Positions 1 to 7,956 are shown, numbered from the stretch's first letter. The stretch is 15,345 nucleotides of DNA from Cytophagales bacterium (GCA_029262955.1 JAJCYL010000064.1:1-15345), one strand, 5' to 3'. A program made the numbers and translations. Notes: generated by a model not told the origin, from the letters alone.

Positions 1-632
1 CCACCACGGGCGGCATATTCCCACTCTGCTTCGTTTGGTAATCTGAAGTTTGGCATTGGAAATAAACCCCTGTCTCCTCTCCAGTTATTCAAATGCTCAG
101 TTCTCCAAACGCAGAAGTACTTAGCTGCTTCCCAATCTACACCTACGATTGGATAATTATCAAATGCCGGATGTGAATAGTAATACACCATCATTGGATC
201 ACCCATATGATGGGTGAAATCCCTAACCCAGACGGTTGTATCGGGCATTAAGTCATCCACTGTATACCCTGAAGGCAAACTAGCTTCTGAACCCTCAGTA
301 ATATCAGTAACAAACTGGCGATACTCATTATTGGTGATCTCGGTATCATCCATATAGAAGCCACCAATAGTCACCTGTTTGTTAAAATTAATCTGAGTTG
401 CTGCGACATCCTCATCTGCTTGTCCCATGTGGAACGTTCCAGGAGGAATAGAAACCATACCATAAGGCACAGTCATTTCCCATCCTTCTCTACCAGGCAC
501 TCCAACCAGTTCTCCTTGGTCGTCAAAGCCTCCACCTCCGAAGAGATTACCGAAAATACCACAACCCTGTAGAGCTACCGCAAATCCGAGAAAAAGAAAG
601 ACAGAATTTTTCAAAACACTACCTTTATTCAT
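1..632 (-). CDS. gldK: GldK, T9SS/gliding-motility lipoprotein (5' part; 3' end outside window)
   Basis: Only the first 210 codons are present. The ATG is at 632-630. Residues 1-23 form a lipoprotein signal peptide ending in lipobox LQGC, with the acylated Cys at residue 24, so the protein is probably anchored in the outer membrane. After a Gly-rich linker comes a segment GELVGVPGREGW, then an FGE-sulfatase-like fold that includes MDDTEITNNEYRQF and, at the window edge, RLPNEAEWEYAARGG. In characterised species GldK (PorK in Porphyromonas) forms a periplasmic ring with GldN/PorN that is part of the type IX secretion machinery. The fold is that of formylglycine-generating enzymes, but the role in T9SS is structural. 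GldJ is a related lipoprotein. The N-terminal linker and the porP gene directly upstream favour GldK. gldL, gldM and gldN would be expected beyond position 1, but this cannot be seen here. Confidence 0.93.
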   Translation of the reverse strand, partial: MNKGSVLKNSVFLFLGFAVALQGCGIFGNLFGGGGFDDQGELVGVPGREGWEMTVPYGMVSIPPGTFHMGQADEDVAATQINFNKQVTIGGFYMDDTEITNNEYRQFVTDITEGSEASLPSGYTVDDLMPDTTVWVRDFTHHMGDPMMVYYYSHPAFDNYPIVGVDWEAAKYFCVWRTEHLNNWRGDRGLFPMPNFRLPNEAEWEYAARG

Positions 633-787
633 AACACCTTGTTTAAAAAATACCTGTGCATTATTAACACCTTAATTACCTGAAATATTGTAATGAATCG
701 CAGATAATTTAAATACACCTTATTTTAATTGCCGAAAGATAACAAAAAATCAACAATTGAAAATCCGCAACTCCACTTTGGGTTACA

Positions 788-829
788 AATTGAATATTTT
801 ATCTCATTTAGGCAAATAAATATTCAATT
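788..829. repeat. 12-bp perfect inverted repeat in the porP-gldK spacer
   Basis: AATTGAATATTT at 788-799 is exactly reverse-complemented by AAATATTCAATT at 818-829, with an 18-nt spacer. It lies in the roughly 224-nt gap between the porP stop and the gldK start, about 155 nt upstream of gldK. The arms are AT-rich and no T-tract follows on the minus strand, so it is not a classical terminator. It could be a regulator-binding dyad or an mRNA stem affecting gldK expression. The repeat is seen directly; the function is inference. Confidence 0.6.
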
Positions 830-856
830 CCGCACCTAATTATTGAGTTGCCAAGC

Positions 857-1810
857 TTAAAATCTAAACCTTGGAGTCCTTACTATCTTTCGAGGACCTG
901 GGGGAGTAAAGGATAAAGTCTTCCGTAAAGTAATCTCATGTGAGGTTGGTTGTTTTGCATCTTGCGACTGAACAACAAGATCGAATGAATACCCAAGTCG
1001 AAGTGATTTGTCTTTAAGGAAGCTATATCCCAATATCAAAACAATAGCCTCTTCTAACCGATAAGATATCCCTCCCCACATGATCTCCTTATATGTTGCA
1101 AGTGCCCCGATATCAAACGACAATGTATTGAACTCAGATCTAACAAAAACAGAGGGTGTCAATAAGATATTGGCTGCCACTTGATAGTTGTATCCTCCAT
1201 AAAAATTCAAACTAGGTTCAAGCTTATTTTCAAGGTCGCTATCACTGAAATCAAAACTGGGCCGTAGTATGTGGTTAAAACCAACTCCTCCGAAAAATTT
1301 ACTTCCCGTGAAATAAACACCTGCCGCTAAATCAGGCCTCATTTGTGATTCTTTCCCGCGATCAGTAAGTCCGGGTTCAGGATCGACTGCTCGAAACCGA
1401 TCAAAATTAATTGAGTGAGAAAATAGAGACGGTCGTACCCCAAAACTTAGGGTCCCAAAGGACAATTGTTTTTGATATGCAAGCGCTAGTTGAATTTCTA
1501 AATTTGTAGTTAATCCAAGCTGATCTCTAACAATTGTTAGACCAGCTCCACTTAACCCTTTTGGTAAAGGCGCAACAAAACTGAAAAGTTGGGTTGATGG
1601 AGCGCCATCATCACCATCAAAAGATGAGGAGTATCCGGCCCATTGAGTTCGATGTGCTGCAGATACATATGTGGTCCCATCAAGCCCAGCCCAAGCAGGA
1701 TTATAAAAGACCTGATTGAACATATATTGGCTAAAAAGTGCGTCTTGTTGACTAAAAGCACTTGATGAAATCATAAATAAAAGAAAAACAATCCTATACT
1801 TCGCCGGCAT
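857..1810 (-). CDS. porP: PorP/SprF-family type IX secretion outer-membrane protein
   Basis: This is a 317-residue protein with an N-terminal signal peptide (MPAKYRIVFLLFMISSSAFS, probable cleavage before QQDALFSQYMFN). The mature start carries the family signature QDALFSQYMFNQ...YNPAWAG, followed by alternating beta-strand pattern typical of an outer-membrane barrel. PorP/SprF proteins are about 300-340 residues. They work with T9SS in secretion or surface attachment, and one member is commonly encoded beside gldKLMN, as here. I chose the ATG at 1810-1808 because it begins directly at a compact signal peptide. An in-frame GTG at 1831 would add seven residues (MLKYPLY) and is less convincing. 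The gene lies about 76 nt after hemD and upstream of gldK on the same strand. The symbol rests on family and position; several porP-like paralogs usually exist per genome. Confidence 0.9.
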   Translation of the reverse strand: MPAKYRIVFLLFMISSSAFSQQDALFSQYMFNQVFYNPAWAGLDGTTYVSAAHRTQWAGYSSSFDGDDGAPSTQLFSFVAPLPKGLSGAGLTIVRDQLGLTTNLEIQLALAYQKQLSFGTLSFGVRPSLFSHSINFDRFRAVDPEPGLTDRGKESQMRPDLAAGVYFTGSKFFGGVGFNHILRPSFDFSDSDLENKLEPSLNFYGGYNYQVAANILLTPSVFVRSEFNTLSFDIGALATYKEIMWGGISYRLEEAIVLILGYSFLKDKSLRLGYSFDLVVQSQDAKQPTSHEITLRKTLSFTPPGPRKIVRTPRFRF

Positions 1811-1886
1811 ATATAAGGGGTATTTCAACACTTAAATATATACACTTTACAAGGAATCTTCCCTAATTACATACTTAGAAGAATAG

Positions 1887-2696
1887 CTATAAAAGGCCAT
1901 TGGCTCGTCGAACATAAAGTTCGAGTGCGCCCGTCATTGATGGGGCATTGGGTAATGGGGCTTCAATGTCTAAAACCAAATCTGCATTGCGCACTGCCAA
2001 TGCTGTGGTAGGTCCAAAAGCAGCGATCCTAGTATTGTTTTGTTTGAACTCCGGGAAATTAACAAATAGTGAGTTAATTCCTGAAGGACTGAAGAATGCA
2101 ATAATGTCATATTTAATATCAGACAAATCACTCAAGTCAGAAGCAACAGTCTTATACATAATTGCCTCAGAATAAGTGTATTCATTTTGCTCTAAGAACT
2201 CAGGAATATCATTTTTCCTAATGTTGGAACAAGGGAAAATGTACTTTTCTTCCTTGTGTTTTTTGAGCACCTCAAGTAATTCATTCGCAGTTCTTTCACC
2301 GGTAAAGATCTTCCTCTTTCGTATGACAATATATTTCTGCAAGTAATTGGCGGTCTGTTCAGAAATACAGAAATATTTCATGTCAGTTGGAACCTCAACC
2401 TTACTTTCAAGTGCTAAACGGAAGAAGTGATCTACTGCATTCCTACTTGTGAATATCACTGCGCTGTGACTCAAGATATCTACCTTCTGTTGCCTGAACT
2501 CTTTTAGATCAACAGGTTCAATCTGGATAAAAGGCTTGAAATCTATTTTGAGATTGTATTTTTCCGAAAGTTTCAGATATGGGGAATTCTCATCACCTGG
2601 CTTAGGCTGAGATACCAAAATGCTCTTAACTTCCTTCAGTCTGTCTTTGTCAGACTCTACTTTAACATCAACGGATTTGGTAGAAGCAACACTCAT
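1887..2696 (-). CDS. hemD: Uroporphyrinogen-III synthase (HemD)
   Basis: This 269-residue protein would close hydroxymethylbilane into uroporphyrinogen III, the cytosolic branch-point step towards heme. HemD sequences diverge widely and have few invariant residues, so the call rests on overall pattern. There is an N-terminal KSILVSQPKPG strand-loop after a roughly 25-residue charged extension, a first half containing VIFTSRNAVDHFF, and a second half with IIAFFSPSGINSLF, IAAFGPTTALAV and a C-terminal APLPNAPSMTGAL segment. These match the two-lobed HemD fold in order. The start is ATG at 2696, preceded by a purine-rich AAAGAAAGAAT stretch. It is flanked by the DUF4271 gene 27 nt upstream and porP downstream, a setting unlike a hem operon. 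hemB lies about 7 kb away on the same strand, and hemC is not in the window. Confidence 0.87.
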   Translation of the reverse strand: MSVASTKSVDVKVESDKDRLKEVKSILVSQPKPGDENSPYLKLSEKYNLKIDFKPFIQIEPVDLKEFRQQKVDILSHSAVIFTSRNAVDHFFRLALESKVEVPTDMKYFCISEQTANYLQKYIVIRKRKIFTGERTANELLEVLKKHKEEKYIFPCSNIRKNDIPEFLEQNEYTYSEAIMYKTVASDLSDLSDIKYDIIAFFSPSGINSLFVNFPEFKQNNTRIAAFGPTTALAVRNADLVLDIEAPLPNAPSMTGALELYVRRANGLL

Positions 2697-2723
2697 ATTC
2701 TTTCTTTTTTTGAATCTATATTC

Positions 2724-3833
2724 CTAAGACAAGACAATCTTCACCACTAGAGCGACCGGTAAAATTTCGGTGGCGCAAAAGTATGAAAATATGTGCAGCT
2801 TTCTATGTGAAGTTTCATTTAACATTTTTAAATATATCACCAAACCCTTAACTATAAACAGCCCGATTGTGATTATCCATAATTGCGAAATGAACCACAA
2901 AAATATACTGGTTGAAAGCGCATAAAAAAGGATTATGATAACAAATAATGCAATTAAATAAAAATGTACAATTCTCAAATTGTCATAGAATTGAATGTGT
3001 AATATCCTATGGTTTTTGAAAAATAAATTCGTCAAATACAAAACAATAAATTGGAGATAGAAAATGCCTACAAGTCCAATAGAAACTAAAAACCACTGCC
3101 CAATTAAGTTCCAGAATGTCGTAGATGATTCAATGAAGAATACCTCTATATCAGGCGAAAATTGACTCACCGAAATAAGCAGAAATGATACGCTAATGCT
3201 TTGAAGGACTATCACTAGAAATATTTCTTTGGACAGAGGTTTGGAGAGATAAATCTGACTTGAGCGAACCCTTATTGCGAAAATTTTAGAAACACTGGAG
3301 AACTCTTCAAAGAATCTGTAATTAAACTCTCTAATCATTAAAGCAGCAATTCCGATGATGATCAAAGCAAACAAAATATAATTTGACTGAATTGATGTTA
3401 CTCTAGCTTTAATAGGATTTTCTTCAGGCACAAATCCTAATGCCGGGTATAGAATACTTGTACTTAATTCCGCTTCCCTGTCAACCTTATAAATGGTAAG
3501 CTGAATTGAATCCTTTCGATAGCTTTGATGAAGGCTGTCCATCTCCCATAATAAACATCCATGTAACTTTTTATTTTGTACAATACTACCGTTGATGAGA
3601 ATTGATATCTCCGCATTTGAGCAGATCTCAAATTCCTTCCCCGCATTTGCGACCAGATCCAGAAAAAAATGAATCGTCCGATTATTAGAAATTTCGCCAA
3701 GTACCGGAACGAAATTACCATTCTGCTTATCGTATATAATCCAATGATCGGAATAATCCATGCGAAAGAATTCATCTGCGTTCGCAAGATTATTATTGGT
3801 TATTAATACAAGCAATAGAAGAATAATTCTCAT
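2724..3833 (-). CDS. DUF4271-family multipass membrane protein
   Basis: This 369-residue membrane protein is of unknown biochemical function. Residues 1-19 look like a signal peptide. Residues 20-145 form a soluble, probably periplasmic domain with two cysteines (C71, C93) that could pair. Then come about six hydrophobic segments (near 151-167, 204-222, 240-270, 288-306, 311-337 and 347-366). The C-terminus HIFSYFCATEILPVALVVK is the feature by which I recognise the DUF4271 family (compare the usual pattern H-x-F-x-Y-x-C-x-x-E-I-L-P). Members are found in Bacteroidota. From memory, and not checkable here, they often neighbour hemD. The gene sits 50 nt after the BamA-like gene and 27 nt before hemD, so co-transcription is likely. 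That would fit a role in envelope assembly or T9SS, but this is inference from position only. Confidence 0.82.
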   Translation of the reverse strand: MRIILLLLVLITNNNLANADEFFRMDYSDHWIIYDKQNGNFVPVLGEISNNRTIHFFLDLVANAGKEFEICSNAEISILINGSIVQNKKLHGCLLWEMDSLHQSYRKDSIQLTIYKVDREAELSTSILYPALGFVPEENPIKARVTSIQSNYILFALIIIGIAALMIREFNYRFFEEFSSVSKIFAIRVRSSQIYLSKPLSKEIFLVIVLQSISVSFLLISVSQFSPDIEVFFIESSTTFWNLIGQWFLVSIGLVGIFYLQFIVLYLTNLFFKNHRILHIQFYDNLRIVHFYLIALFVIIILFYALSTSIFLWFISQLWIITIGLFIVKGLVIYLKMLNETSHRKLHIFSYFCATEILPVALVVKIVLS

Positions 3834-3864
3834 AGATTGTTTCCGAATACAAAACTAATCGAGA

Positions 3865-3879
3865 ACCTGTTAAACAGGT
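3865..3879. repeat. 15-bp palindrome between the BamA-like gene and the DUF4271 gene
   Basis: ACCTGTT-A-AACAGGT is a perfect 7-bp inverted repeat around one central base. It lies inside the 50-nt gap between the BamA-like stop and the DUF4271 start, about 30 nt upstream of that start. No T-run follows on the minus strand, so it is not an intrinsic terminator. It may be a small mRNA hairpin or a protein-binding dyad. The function is unknown. Confidence 0.45.
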
Positions 3880-3883
3880 CAAG

Positions 3884-5632
3884 TCAAAACCTATTTATTA
3901 TACCAAAATGAATCTTTGATTGATTAAAATTTAGAGGTTGGTCCTCGGCACTTCCCAAGGCATAAGCAAATTTAAAATCACCACTTTTTGTGGTCATCTG
4001 AAAGCCCAGTCCAAAGCCAATAGGTAAATTGTCAGCTGTCTCTCCCCCAAATTTAGTTACGATAAAAGCTTGATCTGAAAAAAGAAATAGAAATGAATTT
4101 GACTCAAAGTACATCCTCATTTCAGTATTGGATAAAATATAATTGCTTCCAAAAAATTGATTTTCATTAAACCCCCTCAAAGAATTTAAGCCACCGACTC
4201 TAAATAGATCATTCTTAAAAAGATTCTTATTGAATTGATGGCCTGACCTTATTCGATGATAAAATGACACCGATTTGTTCAGTCTCTTTTGATAGGTTAA
4301 ATCAACTTCAACCTGATAGAATGGTGTTGTGGTATCAAGGCTTTCGTAAAAGGAATCGGCGAGGTTGGCATTTCTTCTAATTTTTCGATTTCCAATAGAA
4401 ATTTCAGATAATAATCTGATCCCATCATCTCGAAGATCCTTGACGCTTAAGCTATTGTAAGAATAACCCCAGCCATATTTAGCCAATCTAAAATCAATAT
4501 TTTCAGGTAAGTTATCGGAAGTGAGGGATTGCTGTGATGACAGCAATCCTGCCGATTTGAAGTCCACAAAGAGATTGAAAGCCGACCTGGGAGAAAGGCT
4601 CACCTCACCCCCAAATTTAGCATCCCTATTAATAAAAGTTGTGTCTTCTTTAAGTTGTTTATATTCAGCGATAACGTCAATTGGAGTTCCTATAAAATTG
4701 GGAAGTCGGACTCCCACATCCAGAAGCTGTGACTCTTCCTTCAGTCGCTGCCAGTGAATTTTAAATTCTTTTCCTGATTCAAAAGGATTGAGCAACTCAA
4801 GATTCAGTTCACCGGTAATTAGAGTTTTACCATCTCGAGCAGAATTTGGCAAAAAGCCAATGATTCCATCAAAACGATTGGATTTAATTCTCTCAACTTC
4901 AATTCCAATTCTGGCTTCATCGTTGTGAAAAAGCAATTGAACAGGACCATTCAGGTTATAGTAGGGCAAATTTTCAAAGTACTCGGGTATTTGTTGGACC
5001 TTTCTCTCACTATATGGTGAACCGACTGCTGTCCGGAGGTAATCGGTAAGATACTTTTTCCTGGCTTGATTACCATTGACATCAATTGTATCAAATTTTA
5101 TTAATGGTCCGCTTTCAAATGACAATGAGCCATGTATACGCTGGTCAATTATCTCAAGTGAGTCCAACTCAGTGCTGGCAAAAGGAAATCCATTGTTATT
5201 AGCTTGCTTTAATAATTTCGAAAATGATCCCCTATAATACTGACCATCTATTGGTTGATTTCGATTTTTCCAAGTTGCTTGTTTCCTCCAAGTTGGCGGT
5301 ATCCCAGATACCCTGACCCTTCCCCACTTATACCGGTTGCCGACAAATAGATGGGCAACAATTGACTTGGGGGTTTGACTTATGGAATCAACGCTGGCTG
5401 TAAGATATCCCTCTTCCTGAAGAGTACTTTTAGTTAGGAGAATCTCCTTAATCGCTGTGATTGAATCCGGTACTTGTAACTGTCCTGCATACCTATCAAG
5501 TATCGGCTGCCGATCGTCATGAGATTTAAATAATAAATACTTTAAACTATCCTGTCCTGATAACTTTGCAGAACATAACAAAATGATAAACAGTACATTT
5601 AAGCCGGAACGATTCACTAGATTCACCACCAA
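3884..5632 (-). CDS. BamA/TamA-like (Omp85 superfamily) outer-membrane protein
   Basis: This is a protein of up to 582 residues with a signal peptide (NRSGLNVLFIILLCSAKLSG, then QDSL). The periplasmic part contains about three POTRA-like units (near 40-97, 99-175 and 177-247, the last beginning FDTIDVNGNQARKKYL). The rest is a C-terminal barrel ending in Phe (IINRF), the usual insertion signal. RVGGLNSLRGFNENQF carries the Omp85 loop-6 motif (L-R-G-F at 485-488). It is shorter than canonical BamA (about 800 residues, five POTRAs), so an accessory Omp85 protein (TamA-like, or a translocator) is more likely than the essential BamA. An in-frame TAG at 5641-5639 and the absence of early ATG force a non-ATG start. 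Candidates are TTG 5632, GTG 5629, GTG 5626 and GTG 5617; 5617 gives the neatest signal peptide. It leads the minus-strand unit. Confidence 0.83.
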   Translation of the reverse strand: MVVNLVNRSGLNVLFIILLCSAKLSGQDSLKYLLFKSHDDRQPILDRYAGQLQVPDSITAIKEILLTKSTLQEEGYLTASVDSISQTPKSIVAHLFVGNRYKWGRVRVSGIPPTWRKQATWKNRNQPIDGQYYRGSFSKLLKQANNNGFPFASTELDSLEIIDQRIHGSLSFESGPLIKFDTIDVNGNQARKKYLTDYLRTAVGSPYSERKVQQIPEYFENLPYYNLNGPVQLLFHNDEARIGIEVERIKSNRFDGIIGFLPNSARDGKTLITGELNLELLNPFESGKEFKIHWQRLKEESQLLDVGVRLPNFIGTPIDVIAEYKQLKEDTTFINRDAKFGGEVSLSPRSAFNLFVDFKSAGLLSSQQSLTSDNLPENIDFRLAKYGWGYSYNSLSVKDLRDDGIRLLSEISIGNRKIRRNANLADSFYESLDTTTPFYQVEVDLTYQKRLNKSVSFYHRIRSGHQFNKNLFKNDLFRVGGLNSLRGFNENQFFGSNYILSNTEMRMYFESNSFLFLFSDQAFIVTKFGGETADNLPIGFGLGFQMTTKSGDFKFAYALGSAEDQPLNFNQSKIHFGIINRF

Positions 5633-5661
5633 ATTATACTACTAAAATAACTCAAATACCA

Positions 5662-6810
5662 TTGGCCGGAATTTATATTCACATACCCTATTGCCGACAG
5701 GCCTGTAATTATTGCGACTTTCATTTTTCAACCAATCTGGATAGCAAATCACTCCTTATGGAATGTATTAATCAAGAATTGGTGATGCAGCAAGAATATC
5801 TATCAAAAGAACCGGTATCCTCAATTTACTTCGGTGGAGGCACCCCTTCACTTATGTCTAGTAAAGAACTTAACGCAACACTTGAGACAATTGCCAATTA
5901 CTATTCTCTGGCTGACAATGTTGAGATAACCATCGAAGCTAATCCTGAGAACATTAATGATGAAAATTTAGGGCATTATTATGACGAAGGTATAAACCGG
6001 CTGAGTTTGGGAGTACAGAGTTTTAATGACAGATTATTGCGATACCTAAATCGAGTGCATTCATCATCTGAAGCCATTGCAAGTTTGGAATGCATCGAAA
6101 AGAGTAACATAAACAATTATAGTCTTGATCTAATTTTCGGTATCTCTGAAGACGACCATGACATTTGGGCGGAGGATTTAGACACTGCAATCGCATTTAA
6201 ACCAAATCACCTGTCGCTGTATAATTTGACCATTGAGGACAGCACAGTATTTGGCAATTGGTTGAAGAAAGGGAAAATCCAATTAGTCTCAGAAGAACAT
6301 AGTGCGGAAGGATACGAATATGCACATAGTTTACTTACTTCAAAGGGTTACGACCATTATGAAATTTCGAATTATTGTCTACCACGTCACCATTCCCATC
6401 ACAATACATCCTATTGGAATAATGAGAAATATCTTGGTATTGGACCTGGTGCCCACTCATTTAATGTGGTTAGTCGACAATTCAACGTCAATAACAACGC
6501 CAAATACATTGAGTCTATAAAATCAGGTGAAATTGCATACAGTTTGGAAACTTTAACCCGATCTGACAAAATCAATGAGCAAATTATGACAGGCTTACGC
6601 ACCAAATGGGGCTGCGATTTGCAAGCATTGAAAGATCATTTCCAATTTGATTTAATTAAACGGCGCCACTCGATTATTGATGAACTAATACGTAAAAACT
6701 TTATGTTAATAAATGAAGAGAAACTTATTCTTACCCTACCGGGTCAATTGATTGCAGATCACATTAGTTCAGAATTAATGATTGAACCACTTGAACCCGA
6801 TTTGGTCTAA
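5662..6810 (+). CDS. hemW: HemW, radical SAM heme chaperone (coproporphyrinogen oxidase-like)
   Basis: This 382-residue cytosolic protein has the usual HemW length. The radical SAM iron-sulfur motif is C11-x3-C15-x2-C18, followed by D19-F20. The Phe replaces the fourth Cys of true HemN, which points to HemW. IYFGGGTPSL is the glycine-rich SAM-binding segment. The heme-binding HNxxYW motif is present at H247-W252, then LGIGPGAHSF. HemW delivers heme to respiratory enzymes, and many copies are misannotated as oxygen-independent coproporphyrinogen oxidase. The start is TTG at 5662. The nearest upstream in-frame stop is at 5587, no ATG lies between, and the first internal ATG is downstream of the cysteine motif, so TTG is forced. 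The MAGIYIHIPYC opening matches family N-termini. It diverges from the BamA-like gene across 29 bp and is followed 31 nt later by a TerB-like gene. Confidence 0.95.
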   Translation: MAGIYIHIPYCRQACNYCDFHFSTNLDSKSLLMECINQELVMQQEYLSKEPVSSIYFGGGTPSLMSSKELNATLETIANYYSLADNVEITIEANPENINDENLGHYYDEGINRLSLGVQSFNDRLLRYLNRVHSSSEAIASLECIEKSNINNYSLDLIFGISEDDHDIWAEDLDTAIAFKPNHLSLYNLTIEDSTVFGNWLKKGKIQLVSEEHSAEGYEYAHSLLTSKGYDHYEISNYCLPRHHSHHNTSYWNNEKYLGIGPGAHSFNVVSRQFNVNNNAKYIESIKSGEIAYSLETLTRSDKINEQIMTGLRTKWGCDLQALKDHFQFDLIKRRHSIIDELIRKNFMLINEEKLILTLPGQLIADHISSELMIEPLEPDLV

Positions 6811-6841
6811 AGAGTTAAAATGGACTAAATTGTCTTGTCAA

Positions 6842-7207
6842 ATGAATCCTGAAGAGAAAAAAGCGTTCATGTTACTTAAAGCCTTGATCTTTCATTATCA
6901 CGGGCTTGACGAGGATGAGGAGAAAATTCTCAAGGAAACAGCGAACGACCTGGACGCCCATCAAGAGCTGACCTGGGCAAATGCATTTATCTCCCAGGAT
7001 TACATCTCTGCATTCGAAAGGTCCCGAGAATTTCTCAATAAAGTGATCGGCAGATTAGAAAAACAAAAACGAGTTGATCACCTAATCGCTGTTTGGGAAG
7101 ACAATAACAAAAAGGGTTATCTCACCGAAATGGAGGCTACTGCCATGTTGACCCTGGCCAGGGACTGGAGTGTAGAAAAAGAGCTATTAAAAAAAGTAAA
7201 AAATTAA
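6842..7207 (+). CDS. Small helical protein, possibly TerB-like
   Basis: This is a 121-residue soluble, wholly helical-looking, charged protein with no signal peptide or membrane segment. The N-terminal half contains ALIFHYHGLDEDEEKIL and the C-terminal half VWEDNNKKGYLTEMEATAML. Both resemble the acidic turn-plus-helix units repeated in the TerB fold (a hydrophobic helix, then an Asp/Glu-rich turn and a conserved Glu). The match is weaker than for the two TerB-family genes near 11.1-11.9 kb, so the family assignment is tentative. I chose the ATG at 6842, 31 nt after the hemW stop; a TTG at 6782 inside hemW would add 20 poor residues. It is probably co-transcribed with hemW. Its stop codon lies in a TTAA shared with the stop of the convergent response-regulator gene. 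The function is unknown. Confidence 0.72.
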   Translation: MNPEEKKAFMLLKALIFHYHGLDEDEEKILKETANDLDAHQELTWANAFISQDYISAFERSREFLNKVIGRLEKQKRVDHLIAVWEDNNKKGYLTEMEATAMLTLARDWSVEKELLKKVKN

Positions 7208-7926
7208 AGGCTCATCATGTCCTTAAACCTGGCCGCCTGACGCCGGCTGACCTCCACTTTTTCTCCACCTTTCAATTGCACCATTAATCCGCCATTAAAC
7301 CAGGGCTCAATGGTTTCAACCCAACTTAAATTTATAACGTGTTTTCTAGATGCTCTAAAGAATGACCTGTCGTCCAACCTCTCATCAAGGGCATTTAATG
7401 ACTTGTGAATCATCGGTTTGAAGTTGTCGAAGTAAACCTTAATGTAATTCCCATCTGATTCAAAGAGTCTGATATTTGATAATCTGACAAACCAGCACTT
7501 GTCCCCATCTTTAACAAATACCTGATCGTTTCCGGTTAACTTCGATTCATCCGCATTGCCTTCTGATTCCTGAACTTCCTCGATCGCTACTATTTTATTG
7601 ATGCTCTCAGCCAGCCTTTCTGTCTGGATAGGCTTAAGGAGATAGTCAAGTGCGTTGAAATCAAAAGCTTTTAGGGCAAACTCATCGTATGCGGTTGTGA
7701 AAATGACTTTTGGCACTTTGTCCAGGCTCTCCAACAGTTCAAATCCGGTCTTACCGGGCATTTGAATATCCAAAAAGATCAAATCGGGTTGAAGTGTATT
7801 AATCTTCTCAAAGGCATCATCAGCATCAACTGCTTCGCCTATTATTTCAATTTCGTCAAAACCGTTAAGCAAGTTGGTCAGTTCTTTTCTGGCTAAACGT
7901 TCGTCATCAATTATTAAAGTTCTCAT
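7204..7926 (-). CDS. LytTR-family (LytR/AlgR-type) response regulator
   Basis: This 240-residue cytosolic regulator has a receiver domain at residues 1-120 with acidic D7-D8, phosphoacceptor D53 (LIFLDIQMPG), a Thr switch in FTTAYDEFAL and the invariant Lys in LLKPI. A short linker leads to a LytTR DNA-binding domain (about 140-240), recognisable from IRLFESDGNYIKVYF, FRASRKHVINLSWVETIEPW and the terminal VEVSRRQAARFKDM. LytTR proteins bind direct repeats, usually upstream of envelope or secretion genes. I chose the ATG at 7926 (MRTLIIDDE); an upstream TTG at 7941 only adds KLPI. The gene follows the sensor kinase by 52 nt, with a GC-rich hairpin in that gap, and is almost certainly its partner. 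Its stop overlaps that of the convergent TerB-like gene. The target genes are unknown; the divergent spacer at 9017-9433 is a candidate. Confidence 0.95.
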   Translation of the reverse strand: MRTLIIDDERLARKELTNLLNGFDEIEIIGEAVDADDAFEKINTLQPDLIFLDIQMPGKTGFELLESLDKVPKVIFTTAYDEFALKAFDFNALDYLLKPIQTERLAESINKIVAIEEVQESEGNADESKLTGNDQVFVKDGDKCWFVRLSNIRLFESDGNYIKVYFDNFKPMIHKSLNALDERLDDRSFFRASRKHVINLSWVETIEPWFNGGLMVQLKGGEKVEVSRRQAARFKDMMSL

Positions 7927-7956
7927 TATCGGTAGTTTCAATTTATCCTTTTATAC

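Noticed and set aside
734..762. Possible gldK promoter (minus strand TATCTTTC with TTTC about 17 nt further upstream)
   Set aside because: Both boxes have C where the Bacteroidota consensus needs G; too weak to annotate.
1552..1761. 69-codon minus-strand ORF inside porP
   Set aside because: It is in another frame on the same strand as a well-supported PorP/SprF gene; a shadow reading frame.
6782..6841. TTG-started extension of the TerB-like gene overlapping hemW
   Set aside because: The added 20 residues (MNHLNPIWSKELKW...) are an out-of-frame reading of the hemW end and its spacer. ATG at 6842 begins where the helical pattern begins.
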